Assembly (NCBI GenBank): GCA_020636315.1
Contig: JACJYA010000006.1
Coordinates: 353,439-417,438, forward strand
Length of the DNA stretch: 64,000 nt
Reading direction: 5' to 3'
DNA from: Lewinellaceae bacterium
GTDB taxonomy: Bacteria; Bacteroidota; Bacteroidia; Chitinophagales; Saprospiraceae
In this document: positions 57,205 to 64,000 of the stretch, piece after piece
How the letters are laid out: the number at the start of each line of letters is the position of its first letter
Numbering within the stretch: the stretch's first letter is position 1
The notes under the pieces: generated by a model
The model's input: the letters and a program-made list of their open reading frames with translations, nothing else
What the model was told of the DNA's origin: nothing
The model's database searches: none
Position numbers and translations under genes: made by a program

Positions 57205-57882
57205 TTAGATATCGATATCGTCGTCCTCGTCCTCCTCTATCGTGGAATCCAGCCCGAGGTCTCCATCGTCATCCGATGACTCATCGGCAAACTCATCGAG
57301 GTTGGCGATGGACTTGTCGAGTTCATCATCGGTATCATCGTAGAATTCGCCGAGGTTGAAATCATCATCGTCATCATCAAAGTCTTCGGGCCTGGGAGCA
57401 ACTGGCTTGGAAGGAGACTTTCGGATGATCTTGGTGATCACTTTCTTTTCCCCGGTTGGCTTGGGCGTTGGCCGGTCGGCGGAGCTCGACTTTCGTTCCG
57501 GGGTGGGGTTTTGTTCCTGGGTTTTGGCTACCAGGCTTTTGGTGGTTGTCGGAACGGCCAGCAGGCGCTTTTTGTCAATCAGCTCGCCGGTGATGATGCA
57601 AATGCCATACGTTTTATTCCGGATACGCACCAGAGCATTCTCCAGGTCCTTGATGTATCTGCGTTGGCGGATGGCCATATTGTTCAGCATTTCCACATCG
57701 TTGTTGATGCTGCTGTCATCCATCCAGTCTCCTCCGTGTTCGTCACTGGTATTCTCTGTGATCTCCAGGATCTGTTCCTGCAGGGAGTTGAGCTGTTCCT
57801 GAGCGTTGGCCAGTTTTTTCTCGATCAGCGCTTTGAATTCAGCCAGTTCTCCATCAGAGTACCTCACAACAGTGTTTGACAT
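57205..57882 (-). CDS. TraR/DksA-like protein with acidic tail
   Basis: The 225-residue protein has a coiled-coil N-terminal half (ELAEFKALIEKKLANAQEQLNSLQEQ) and the DksA-like block IRNKTYGICIITGELIDKKRLLAVP. The four zinc cysteines of DksA are reduced to one (C in YGICIITG), so the finger probably does not bind zinc. The last 60 residues are extremely acidic (DDDDDDFNLGEFYDD, EEDEDDDIDI). It may act on RNA polymerase through the secondary channel; this is inference from the fold. Confidence 0.82.
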   Translation of the reverse strand: MSNTVVRYSDGELAEFKALIEKKLANAQEQLNSLQEQILEITENTSDEHGGDWMDDSSINNDVEMLNNMAIRQRRYIKDLENALVRIRNKTYGICIITGELIDKKRLLAVPTTTKSLVAKTQEQNPTPERKSSSADRPTPKPTGEKKVITKIIRKSPSKPVAPRPEDFDDDDDDFNLGEFYDDTDDELDKSIANLDEFADESSDDDGDLGLDSTIEEDEDDDIDI

Positions 57883-58217
57883 TACTTACTGTTTGTTGGT
57901 TTTGAAAATGATGCGGCAATTTAAAAAATCAAATCTGAAAAAAAACTGAAGATTTGTAAAAATCTGCCATTCAATATAAGAAACGAAGAGGTAAAATTCA
58001 AATGGGAAGGAATATGAATTTTTCAGGCGGCCTTTGCATGTCGGGCCCAAAATCCATTCAGGCAGATAAATTTCCCCCTTCAATACTGAATTATTTCTGA
58101 AGAAATTAGTCGCTGAAGGGGTTGTTGGCCGAAAAGGGCGGAAAGGCGTTGAAAAACAGTTGGGAGGCGAATATTTTTGCAGGGCTTATGGCGTTTTCCT
58201 TGGTGAAGTAATTTCAA
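57883..58217. other. Intergenic region upstream of the GH3-family gene
   Basis: These 335 AT-rich bases separate divergent genes. A full consensus promoter for the plus strand is present at 58149-58179. No clear promoter for the minus-strand gene and no RNA gene were recognised. Confidence 0.55.
58149..58179 (+). promoter_or_regulatory. Promoter of the GH3-lysE operon
   Basis: TTG (58149-58151), a 20-base spacer and TATTTTTG (58172-58179) fit the Bacteroidota consensus, 38 bases before the ATG at 58218. Confidence 0.65.
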
Positions 58218-59777
58218 ATGTTTTTTGATCACACTTTTAAACAGACCGATATGACTGTTGCCAGCCGGCTGGTAAAAAAAGGGATCTCTCTGGTCCAGCA
58301 AATTGAGCAAAAGCGGCCTTTTCCTGCCCAGGTGCAGCGGCGCACCCTGCAGAGCCTGTTGAAAAGGGCGGAACACACTGCTTTCGGGCGGCATTATGGA
58401 TTTGGAAAGATCGCGATGTCGGATAACCCCGAGCAATTATTCCAGGAAATGGTTCCCATGCACGACTACAACCGGATGTTTGAGGAATGGTGGAGCCGCA
58501 CGCTGGCCGGGGAGCCCGATGTTTCCTGGAGGGGCAGTGTCAAATATTTTGCTCTGAGTTCGGGCACTTCCGGGGCGGCCAGCAAGTATATTCCCATTAC
58601 CAATGATATGCGGCGGAGCATGAGGCAGGCGGCATTGCGCATGTTCTCCTGCCTGCCCCGTTACGGCCTGCCACCCAGTTTTTATACCAGGGAATGGCTG
58701 ATGATCGGTGGGAGTGCTTCTCTTCAGGACCTCGGCCATTGCCATGTCGGCGACCTCAGCGGCATCAATGCCAGCAACCCACCGATGTGGATCCGCCGGT
58801 ATTACCGCCCCGGCACCCGCATCGCCCGGATTTCCGACTGGGATGAGCGCACCGAAGCCATTGCAAAAATGGCCCCCCAATGGAACGTCGGTGTACTGAC
58901 CGGCCTGCCCAGCTGGGTGCAGCTTACCCTGGAACGCGTCATTGAATACCATGGCCTGAACCACATTCATGAGATCTGGCCCAACCTCAGGATATTCGTC
59001 TCCGGGGGGATTGCTTTTGGCCCTTACCGCAAGAGCTTTGAAGAACTGCTGGGCCACCCCCTGATCTATCAGGATTCCTATCTGGCCAGTGAAGGCTTCA
59101 TCGCCTTCCAGTCGCGCCCGGGCACCAGTGCGATGCGCCTGCAGTTGAACAACAACATCTTTTTCGAATTTGTACCCTTCAATGAAGAACACTTCGATGA
59201 GGAAGGCCAGCTTCGCCCGGAGGCTCGTGCCCTTACCATCGATGAAGTTAAAGAAGGAACGGACTATGCCCTGCTCATGAGCACCTGCGCCGGCGCCTGG
59301 CGCTATCTGATCGGCGACACGGTCCGCTTTGCCGATAAGGAGCGTTCTGAGATCCTGATAACCGGCCGGACGAAACATTTTCTGAGCATTTGCGGAGAGC
59401 ACTTATCGGTCGATAATATGAACCAGGCGATACGCCGCACCGAGGCGGCGTTGAATGTAAAGATCAACGAATTCACGGTTTCAGGTGTTAAAGCAGGTAC
59501 ACACTTTGCTCACCGCTGGTATATCGGCTGTAGCCCTCAGGTTGACCCGAACATCCTTTCCAAAGTACTGGACGAGCAGCTTATGGCAGTCAATGACGAC
59601 TACGCGGCCGAGCGTTCCGCCATGTTGCGCCCTCCGCAGGTTAGCGCTATCGATGCAACCATCTTTTACGACTGGCAGCGGCATACCGGGAAGATGAATG
59701 GGCAAAGCAAGTTTCCCCGGGTAATGAAAGGAACCCAATTAGCCGAATGGGAAGCTTTTGTTCAATCAAAACGATGA
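58218..59777 (+). CDS. GH3-family acyl-adenylating enzyme
   Basis: The 519-residue protein belongs to the GH3 family known from plants, where members join acyl acids such as auxin to amino acids. Motifs are the phosphate-binding FALSSGTSGAASKYIPIT and the C-terminal YLIGDTVRFADKERSEILITGRTKHFLSICGEHLS, where the aspartate and hinge residues of ANL enzymes lie. The start at 58218 suits the promoter; an internal ATG at 58251 (MTVASRLVKKG) is possible. The next gene overlaps as ATGA and encodes a LysE exporter. A shared role in making and exporting amino-acid conjugates is an inference. Confidence 0.88.
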   Translation: MFFDHTFKQTDMTVASRLVKKGISLVQQIEQKRPFPAQVQRRTLQSLLKRAEHTAFGRHYGFGKIAMSDNPEQLFQEMVPMHDYNRMFEEWWSRTLAGEPDVSWRGSVKYFALSSGTSGAASKYIPITNDMRRSMRQAALRMFSCLPRYGLPPSFYTREWLMIGGSASLQDLGHCHVGDLSGINASNPPMWIRRYYRPGTRIARISDWDERTEAIAKMAPQWNVGVLTGLPSWVQLTLERVIEYHGLNHIHEIWPNLRIFVSGGIAFGPYRKSFEELLGHPLIYQDSYLASEGFIAFQSRPGTSAMRLQLNNNIFFEFVPFNEEHFDEEGQLRPEARALTIDEVKEGTDYALLMSTCAGAWRYLIGDTVRFADKERSEILITGRTKHFLSICGEHLSVDNMNQAIRRTEAALNVKINEFTVSGVKAGTHFAHRWYIGCSPQVDPNILSKVLDEQLMAVNDDYAAERSAMLRPPQVSAIDATIFYDWQRHTGKMNGQSKFPRVMKGTQLAEWEAFVQSKR

Positions 59778-60400
59778 TTATGCATTTATTGTGGCAGGGA
59801 GCCTTTCTGGGGCTCTCTCTGAGTATTCTGGCAGGCCCTATGTTATTCATTCTCATTCAACTTGGGATTGAAAAAGGCTTCCGGGCAGGCGCCACTGCCG
59901 GATTCGGCGTATGGACAAGTGATACGCTTTATGTGCTGTCTGCTTATCTCGGAATTTCTTACCTCCTTCAGCTCACTCAGTGGCAGGGGTTCAAATTGTG
60001 GGCCAGCATTGCCGGAGGGCTTATTCTCATCATAATCGGCACGGCCACCCTGCTCGCCCGCCCGGCAATGAAAAACAAAGATGGCAACGAGCCCAGCCAC
60101 AACTGGACGAGTTACTGGTTGAAGGGCTTCTTCGTCAATACGTTTAATCCTTTTACCGCTTTTTTCTGGATCGGGGTAATGACAACGGTTTCAGCCGACG
60201 GGCCGCTCTCTGCGACAGATGCCGGCCTGTTCTTTGGCAGCATTATTGGCGTTATTATTATTACAGACCTGATGAAAGTCCTTTTGGCCAAGCGCATACA
60301 AAACTGGATGCAATACAGCTACCTGCTGGCCATGCGGCGGGTTTCGGGGACGGCTCTGGTATTGTTCGGCGTTGTGCTGATGTTCCGGGGGATGATGTAG
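59774..60400 (+). CDS. LysE-family amino acid exporter
   Basis: This membrane protein of 208 residues has about six hydrophobic helices and the family stretch SLSILAGPMLFILIQLGIEKGFRAGATAGFGVWTSDTLYV, followed by KGFFVNTFNPFTAFFWIGV. The ATG at 59774 overlaps the stop of the GH3-family gene (ATGA), so the two are translationally coupled. It should export amino acids or related compounds. Confidence 0.9.
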   Translation: MIMHLLWQGAFLGLSLSILAGPMLFILIQLGIEKGFRAGATAGFGVWTSDTLYVLSAYLGISYLLQLTQWQGFKLWASIAGGLILIIIGTATLLARPAMKNKDGNEPSHNWTSYWLKGFFVNTFNPFTAFFWIGVMTTVSADGPLSATDAGLFFGSIIGVIIITDLMKVLLAKRIQNWMQYSYLLAMRRVSGTALVLFGVVLMFRGMM

Positions 60401-60794
60401 GGAGAGCGTGGTTTATGGCTTTATTGTTATATGGTTAAATTGTTATATTGCTTTGCGGGCAGGCGCCGGGATAGTTCAAATACATGTAAGTAGGGGGGAC
60501 ACAATTAGGTTAACAATACAGCCATATAACAATTCAACAATTACCCAAAAAGCAACGGCCATTACGCTCCGCATTCAAAGAAGGCCATGTTAAACTAAAA
60601 TTGTCCAGGTACTTATCCGCCTTCCGTTAACCCGCTGGTTTCCAGAGTGACAAGAAACCCAGGAACCAGAAACTATGAACACTCATCAGGCGCCCGCCGG
60701 GCTGGAACACTCCCGCTCCCCAAAGGCAACAATATAACCAAATAACACTCCGGTAGGCCGCAAGAAGGCATCAATATAACCATATAACTCCCAC
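60401..60794. repeat. Intergenic region with clustered AATATAAC/CATATAAC motifs
   Basis: No gene lies in these 394 bases. Motifs ending in TATAAC recur on both strands: a minus-strand run at 60421-60450 (CAATATAAC, AATTTAAC, CATATAAC), and plus-strand copies at about 60519-60528, 60730-60746 and 60771-60788. At about 60632-60674 GCTGGTTTCC and AGGAACCAGAAAC recall the sequence at 15541-15582. I see no consensus promoter for the next gene. Confidence 0.6.
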
Positions 60795-61424
60795 ATGGAT
60801 GAAGGATACATCAAATTTGACGCTCACTGGAAAAAGGCCCCTCCCCTGCCTCAGGCGGATATCTCTGAACTCAATATTTTTCGCCGGCGCCTGTATTGCC
60901 TGAAGCTGATCGGGGCTTATGGCAATGGCATTGGTTATGGGAACATCAGCCGGAGGCATGGGAAGGAAGAACAGTTTGTTATCTCCGGGTCAGCAACCGG
61001 GAATTTTCCGGTGCTTTTGGCAGAGCACTATGCGCTCGTCACCAGAGTGGATGCCAGGGAGAACGAGTTGTGGTGTGAGGGGCCGGTGGTTGCCTCCTCA
61101 GAGTCGATGAGCCATGCGGCTGTTTATCAGGAGTGCCCATGGGTGAACGGAGTGATCCACGTCCATCACCCGGGGCTTTGGAGAGCATTGTTGCACGAAG
61201 TGCCTACCACCGACAAAAGTGCGCCTTATGGTTCTCCGGAGATGGTGGCTTCCATCATTCAGTTGATGCGGAAAACCAGGCTGAAGGAACAGAAAATATT
61301 CGTCATGGAAGGCCATGAGGAGGGCATCTTCACTTTCGGGCATTCGCTGCAGGAGGCGTTTGGCGTTTTGATGATGTATTATCATGCCTTTCTGCGCGAG
61401 GACATTTCCTCCGAAAGGGGCTGA
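60795..61424 (+). CDS. Class II aldolase/adducin-family protein
   Basis: This 209-residue protein shows the fold of class II aldolases (fuculose-phosphate aldolase, ribulose-phosphate epimerase). Segments are LIGAYGNGIGYGNISRR, FVISGSATGNFPVL and the metal ligands H-x-H in VNGVIHVHHPGLWRALL. The late FVMEGHEEGIFTFGHSLQEAF may give another metal histidine. The substrate is unknown. The gene is isolated by repeat-rich sequence on both sides. Confidence 0.85.
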   Translation: MDEGYIKFDAHWKKAPPLPQADISELNIFRRRLYCLKLIGAYGNGIGYGNISRRHGKEEQFVISGSATGNFPVLLAEHYALVTRVDARENELWCEGPVVASSESMSHAAVYQECPWVNGVIHVHHPGLWRALLHEVPTTDKSAPYGSPEMVASIIQLMRKTRLKEQKIFVMEGHEEGIFTFGHSLQEAFGVLMMYYHAFLREDISSERG

Positions 61425-61806
61425 GTGCAAGAAGGAAAGGGCCTAGGAGCCTGTCGGAGAAGCACTTGATGGCCTGCGAACGGAAAATATTGTTCTGCAC
61501 TTCGTTGCGCCTCAGTCGCGTAGCACCACTATGCTCCTTCATCGCGCCTCGTTCAGAATAATATTTGCTCGTTCTCGCCTCACCAACACTTCTCCGACAG
61601 GCTCCTAGAGTTTGTAATTTTAGTTTTTTATATCCCCTCGCAGCCCTCTAACTCCCTGAAAAGGGAGAACCCCCTCCCGCAAACACTACTGTTTGGTTGT
61701 GTCGCGGGTGGATGCATCCCGCTTTTTGCGGGACTGGGAGGCAGCGCAGGCAGTATCAATTTTAAACAAACTCTAAATTACAGAGTACTTAATTTAAACA
61801 ACTTAA
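61425..61806. other. Intergenic region with MITE-like element and hairpins
   Basis: There is no gene here. It holds the element at 61443-61608, then CTCCC-TGAAAA-GGGAG at about 61651-61666 inside a segment that matches part of the 31822-31980 element in reverse, then ATCCCGC-TTTTT-GCGGGACT near 61715-61735. Confidence 0.6.
61443..61608. mobile_element. MITE-like element, 166 bp
   Basis: The terminal inverted repeats are perfect over 20 bases: CTAGGAGCCTGTCGGAGAAG at 61443-61462 and its complement at 61589-61608. A second inner inverted pair (AAATATTGTTCTG and CAGAATAATATTT, then GCGCCTC blocks) lets almost the whole element fold. There is no coding capacity. A non-autonomous transposable element or mobile palindromic repeat is the best reading. 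Confidence 0.75.
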
Positions 61807-62433
61807 TCATTCGGGCTTTATCCCTTCCTCTTTCAGGTGTTTGCCGATATTAAATGTGTGTCCCTGAAGTAGCTCAATATCCTTATTCCAGTCGATGATC
61901 TCCCAGTTTTCATCTGGAGTTGCTACCAGGACTTTTTGCGTTTTAGTGGTGGCCCAGAAAACTTTTTTCACGCCGAAATCCAGCATTTTCTGGACTTTGG
62001 TGTGGATGTACTCATTCTCAGAGAAGGATTCTTCCGGGCCAAGTTCGCCGTCCAGGTCCACTTCGAAAACAATTTTGGCGGGCACATCCGGATAATGCCT
62101 CGTGATTTTTTCGGCGGGTAAGGCCTTTTTATCGAATATGGCGATGTCATTGGAAAGGTTGTTTCCCTTATCAATATGGCTGCCTATTTCATTGGTGAAT
62201 ATCCTGAACAGGCGGGTATCTATTGCCAGATAACAGATCTTCAGTAAATAGCTGAGGATCTCAGCTTGTAAACCACTACTACCCATAACATCTTCAAGGG
62301 TTTTGTTTTTAGCCAGTACTTCTTTGTAGCCTTTGTAGTAAACAGGCTTTCCTTCCAGTACCTCGTAAACGAGGTAAGCTGGAATTTCCTGGTTTCCCCC
62401 TTGCGCTTCTTTTTTCTTCCGAGTGGCCTGCAT
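61807..62433 (-). CDS. Uma2-family (DUF820) putative nuclease
   Basis: This 208-residue protein starts at the ATG at 62433 (MQATRKKKEAQ). The PD-(D/E)xK-like core shows NEIGSHIDKGNNLSNDIAIFD, VPAKIVFEVDLDGE and KVQKMLDFGVKKVFWATT. Uma2 proteins are presumed endonucleases of unknown role that are multicopy in some genomes. It lies next to a MITE-like element but no transposase. Confidence 0.82.
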   Translation of the reverse strand: MQATRKKKEAQGGNQEIPAYLVYEVLEGKPVYYKGYKEVLAKNKTLEDVMGSSGLQAEILSYLLKICYLAIDTRLFRIFTNEIGSHIDKGNNLSNDIAIFDKKALPAEKITRHYPDVPAKIVFEVDLDGELGPEESFSENEYIHTKVQKMLDFGVKKVFWATTKTQKVLVATPDENWEIIDWNKDIELLQGHTFNIGKHLKEEGIKPE

Positions 62434-62506
62434 AAGCAAACTTTTTCCTAAGTTATGGTTTTTCTCATAACAAGTAAAGGCAGTATTTTGATTTCAAGCT
62501 TATTCA

Positions 62507-64000
62507 ATGGCATACGCATCACATAACCTCACGGACACCATCGTTGCCCTGGCAACCCCTTCCGGAGTGGGCGCCATCGGCGTCATCCGCCTGTCGGGAA
62601 AGGAGGCAGTCAGCATTGTCAATGAGGTATTCCACGGGAAGGACCTTTCCAGGCAGCCCACCCATACCATCCACTTTGGCACCATCAGGCATGATAACGG
62701 CCGTATCCTGGACGAGGTGGTGGTTTCTCTTTTCATTGAACCGAAGTCTTACACCGGGGAGAACGTGGTGGAAGTTTCCTGCCACGGTTCCGGTTACATC
62801 ATACAGGAAGTCATACAGCTCTTCATTGAAAAGGGGGCGCGCCTGGCGCAGCCCGGAGAGTTCACCCTGCGCGCCTTCCTCAATGGCCGCATGGACCTCA
62901 GCCAGGCCGAGGCGGTTGCCGACCTGATCGCCTCTTCTTCTAAATCCTCCCACGCTATCGCCATACAGCAGATGCGCGGCGGCTTCAGCGACGAGATCAA
63001 AAAGCTGCGCCAGGAACTGGTCGATTTTGCCAGCCTCATCGAGCTGGAACTCGACTTCGCAGAGGAAGATGTAGAATTTGCTGACCGCGAAAAACTGCGC
63101 CAACTGGTAACCAAAATTCAATCCATCATTCACTCATTAATTCAGTCCTTTAAACTCGGCAACGTGCTGAAGCACGGCGTCAACACCGTCATCGCCGGGC
63201 GGCCCAATGCCGGCAAATCGACCCTGCTCAATGCGCTGCTCAACGAAGAGCGCGCCATTGTCAGCGAGATCGCCGGCACTACCCGCGACACCATCGAAGA
63301 GGTGCTCAACATCAACGGCGTGCAGTTTCGCATCATCGATACCGCCGGCATCCGCGATGCGGAAGACACCATCGAGGCCATGGGGGTGGAAAAAACGATG
63401 CAGAAGGTGCAGCAAAGCGCCCTGCTGGTTTACGTGTTCGACGTCGTCAAAACCCAGCCCGAAGAAGTGCATGCCGACCTGGCCAAGCTGATCCACGAGA
63501 ACGTGCAGGTGATCGTGGTGGCGAATAAGATGGATTTGAATCCTTATACGCGGTTTGAGGACTATTTTCCGAAATCGGAAGTCGGAAGTCGGAAGTCGGA
63601 AGAAGAAAAATCGGAAATCGGAAGTCGGAAGTCGGAAACGGGCGAATGGCCCTCCGGCCCCCCACTTCCGACTTCGCACTTCGCACTTCGCACTTCCCAC
63701 TTGGCCTGGGTTCCCATCTCTGCCATCAACAACATGAATATCGAATACCTCAAGGAGGTGCTTTACGATTCAGTCATCTCCAAAAAGCTCAACCTGGAAG
63801 GCACCATCGTGGCGAACGCGCGGCACTACGAGGCGCTGCAGAAGGCGCACGAGAGCCTGGACAGGGTGATGGGGGGATTGGGGGATGGGGTGACGTCTGA
63901 CTTCGTCGCCATGGACATTCGGGCGGCGCTGCATTATCTGGGGGAGATTACGGGGGAGATCTCGACGGATGATTTGTTGGGGAATATATTTTCGAGGTTT
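62507..64000 (+). CDS. mnmE: tRNA uridine-5-carboxymethylaminomethyl modification GTPase, 3' end outside window
   Basis: MnmE with MnmG modifies U34 of several tRNAs. 498 residues are visible, ending GNIFSRF. The family ends with a few more residues including an essential cysteine (CIGK type), so only the tip is missing. The N-terminal folate-binding domain begins TIVALATPSGVGAIGVIRLSG. The G domain has G1 GRPNAGKST at 231-239, the DTAG switch and G4 NKMD at 340-343. Between G4 and G5 (PISA) about 45 extra residues (356-400) are encoded by heptanucleotide repeats at 63575-63698. This makes the protein longer than the usual 450-465 residues. Confidence 0.95.
   Translation, partial: MAYASHNLTDTIVALATPSGVGAIGVIRLSGKEAVSIVNEVFHGKDLSRQPTHTIHFGTIRHDNGRILDEVVVSLFIEPKSYTGENVVEVSCHGSGYIIQEVIQLFIEKGARLAQPGEFTLRAFLNGRMDLSQAEAVADLIASSSKSSHAIAIQQMRGGFSDEIKKLRQELVDFASLIELELDFAEEDVEFADREKLRQLVTKIQSIIHSLIQSFKLGNVLKHGVNTVIAGRPNAGKSTLLNALLNEERAIVSEIAGTTRDTIEEVLNINGVQFRIIDTAGIRDAEDTIEAMGVEKTMQKVQQSALLVYVFDVVKTQPEEVHADLAKLIHENVQVIVVANKMDLNPYTRFEDYFPKSEVGSRKSEEEKSEIGSRKSETGEWPSGPPLPTSHFALRTSHLAWVPISAINNMNIEYLKEVLYDSVISKKLNLEGTIVANARHYEALQKAHESLDRVMGGLGDGVTSDFVAMDIRAALHYLGEITGEISTDDLLGNIFSRF
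63575..63698 (+). repeat. Heptanucleotide tandem repeats inside mnmE
   Basis: Four perfect TCGGAAG units (63575-63602) are followed by TCGGAAA, TCGGAAG, TCGGAAG and TCGGAAA (63611-63638). After a 25-base GC-rich middle come ACTTCCG, three ACTTCGC and ACTTCCC (63664-63698). The two halves are largely inverted (CGGAAGT against ACTTCCG). The mnmE frame stays open throughout, giving low-complexity S, E, K, R, G peptides. Confidence 0.9.

Noticed and set aside
61807..62433. Uma2 protein as transposase for the neighbouring MITE-like element
   Set aside because: Uma2 proteins are not known transposases and the gene is not enclosed by the terminal repeats.
63575..63698. Possible CRISPR array at the repeat tract near the right end
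   Set aside because: Units are seven bases, directly abutting, with no spacers and no cas genes, and lie inside the mnmE reading frame.

Overview
The window is a chromosomal segment of a Bacteroidota bacterium. A member of the Saprospiria (Lewinella or Phaeodactylibacter type) fits best, but that lineage call is inference. Evidence for the phylum: a fused nuoCD gene, the promoter form TTG-N19..21-TAnnTTTG in front of several genes, start codons without Shine-Dalgarno sequences although the 16S tail keeps CCTCC, an ECF sigma factor of Bacteroidota type, a carotenoid cluster, and lipoprotein and outer-membrane families common in the phylum. Nothing points to a prophage, integrative element or CRISPR array. 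The accessory content is one toxin-antitoxin pair and several small non-autonomous repeats.

Layout. 1-434: end of a CBS-pair protein. 455-15209 (minus): all subunits of respiratory complex I in one run, transcribed G-H-I-J-K-L-M-N-A-B-CD-E-F, a circular permutation of the usual A-to-N order. 15591-18980 (minus): mfd. 19117-23028 (plus): a rhodanese lipoprotein, then crtI, crtB and a CrtYcd-type lycopene cyclase, with large hairpins before crtI and before the cyclase. 23054-23621 (minus): RHH/MazF toxin-antitoxin pair with a clear promoter and operator. 23750-25669: YgiQ radical SAM protein. 25983-31808: complete rRNA operon (two promoters, 16S, tRNA-Ile, tRNA-Ala, 23S, 5S, terminator). 31822-31980: MITE-like element. 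32313-34080: ECF sigma factor, small membrane protein and MscS-like channel. 34287-37661: DUF3078 protein, M20 peptidase and GH25 lysozyme. 37949-39400: gene remnants split by an inverted-repeat element. 39554-45603: class III aminotransferase, rpoN, Xaa-Pro aminopeptidase and rlmN. 45704-52630: S41 protease, BamA/TamA-like protein, acyltransferase, O-methyltransferase, TauE-type permease and a lipoprotein. 52930-57882: small acidic protein, class I aminotransferase, rpsU, KamA-like protein, MarR and a TraR/DksA-like protein. 58218-62433: GH3-family enzyme with a LysE exporter, class II aldolase, a second MITE-like element and a Uma2 protein. 62507-64000: mnmE, cut by the window edge just before its last few residues.

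The genes are mostly housekeeping: respiration, transcription-coupled repair, rRNA and tRNA modification, envelope biogenesis and pigment. The unusual material is in gene order and repeats. The permuted nuo cluster and the heptanucleotide repeat tract read in frame through the GTPase domain of mnmE stand out. Further items are the inverted repeats that bracket tRNA-Ala, a tRNA-like minihelix in the rRNA spacer, two MITE-like elements, and an operator palindrome placed exactly in the spacer of the toxin-antitoxin promoter.
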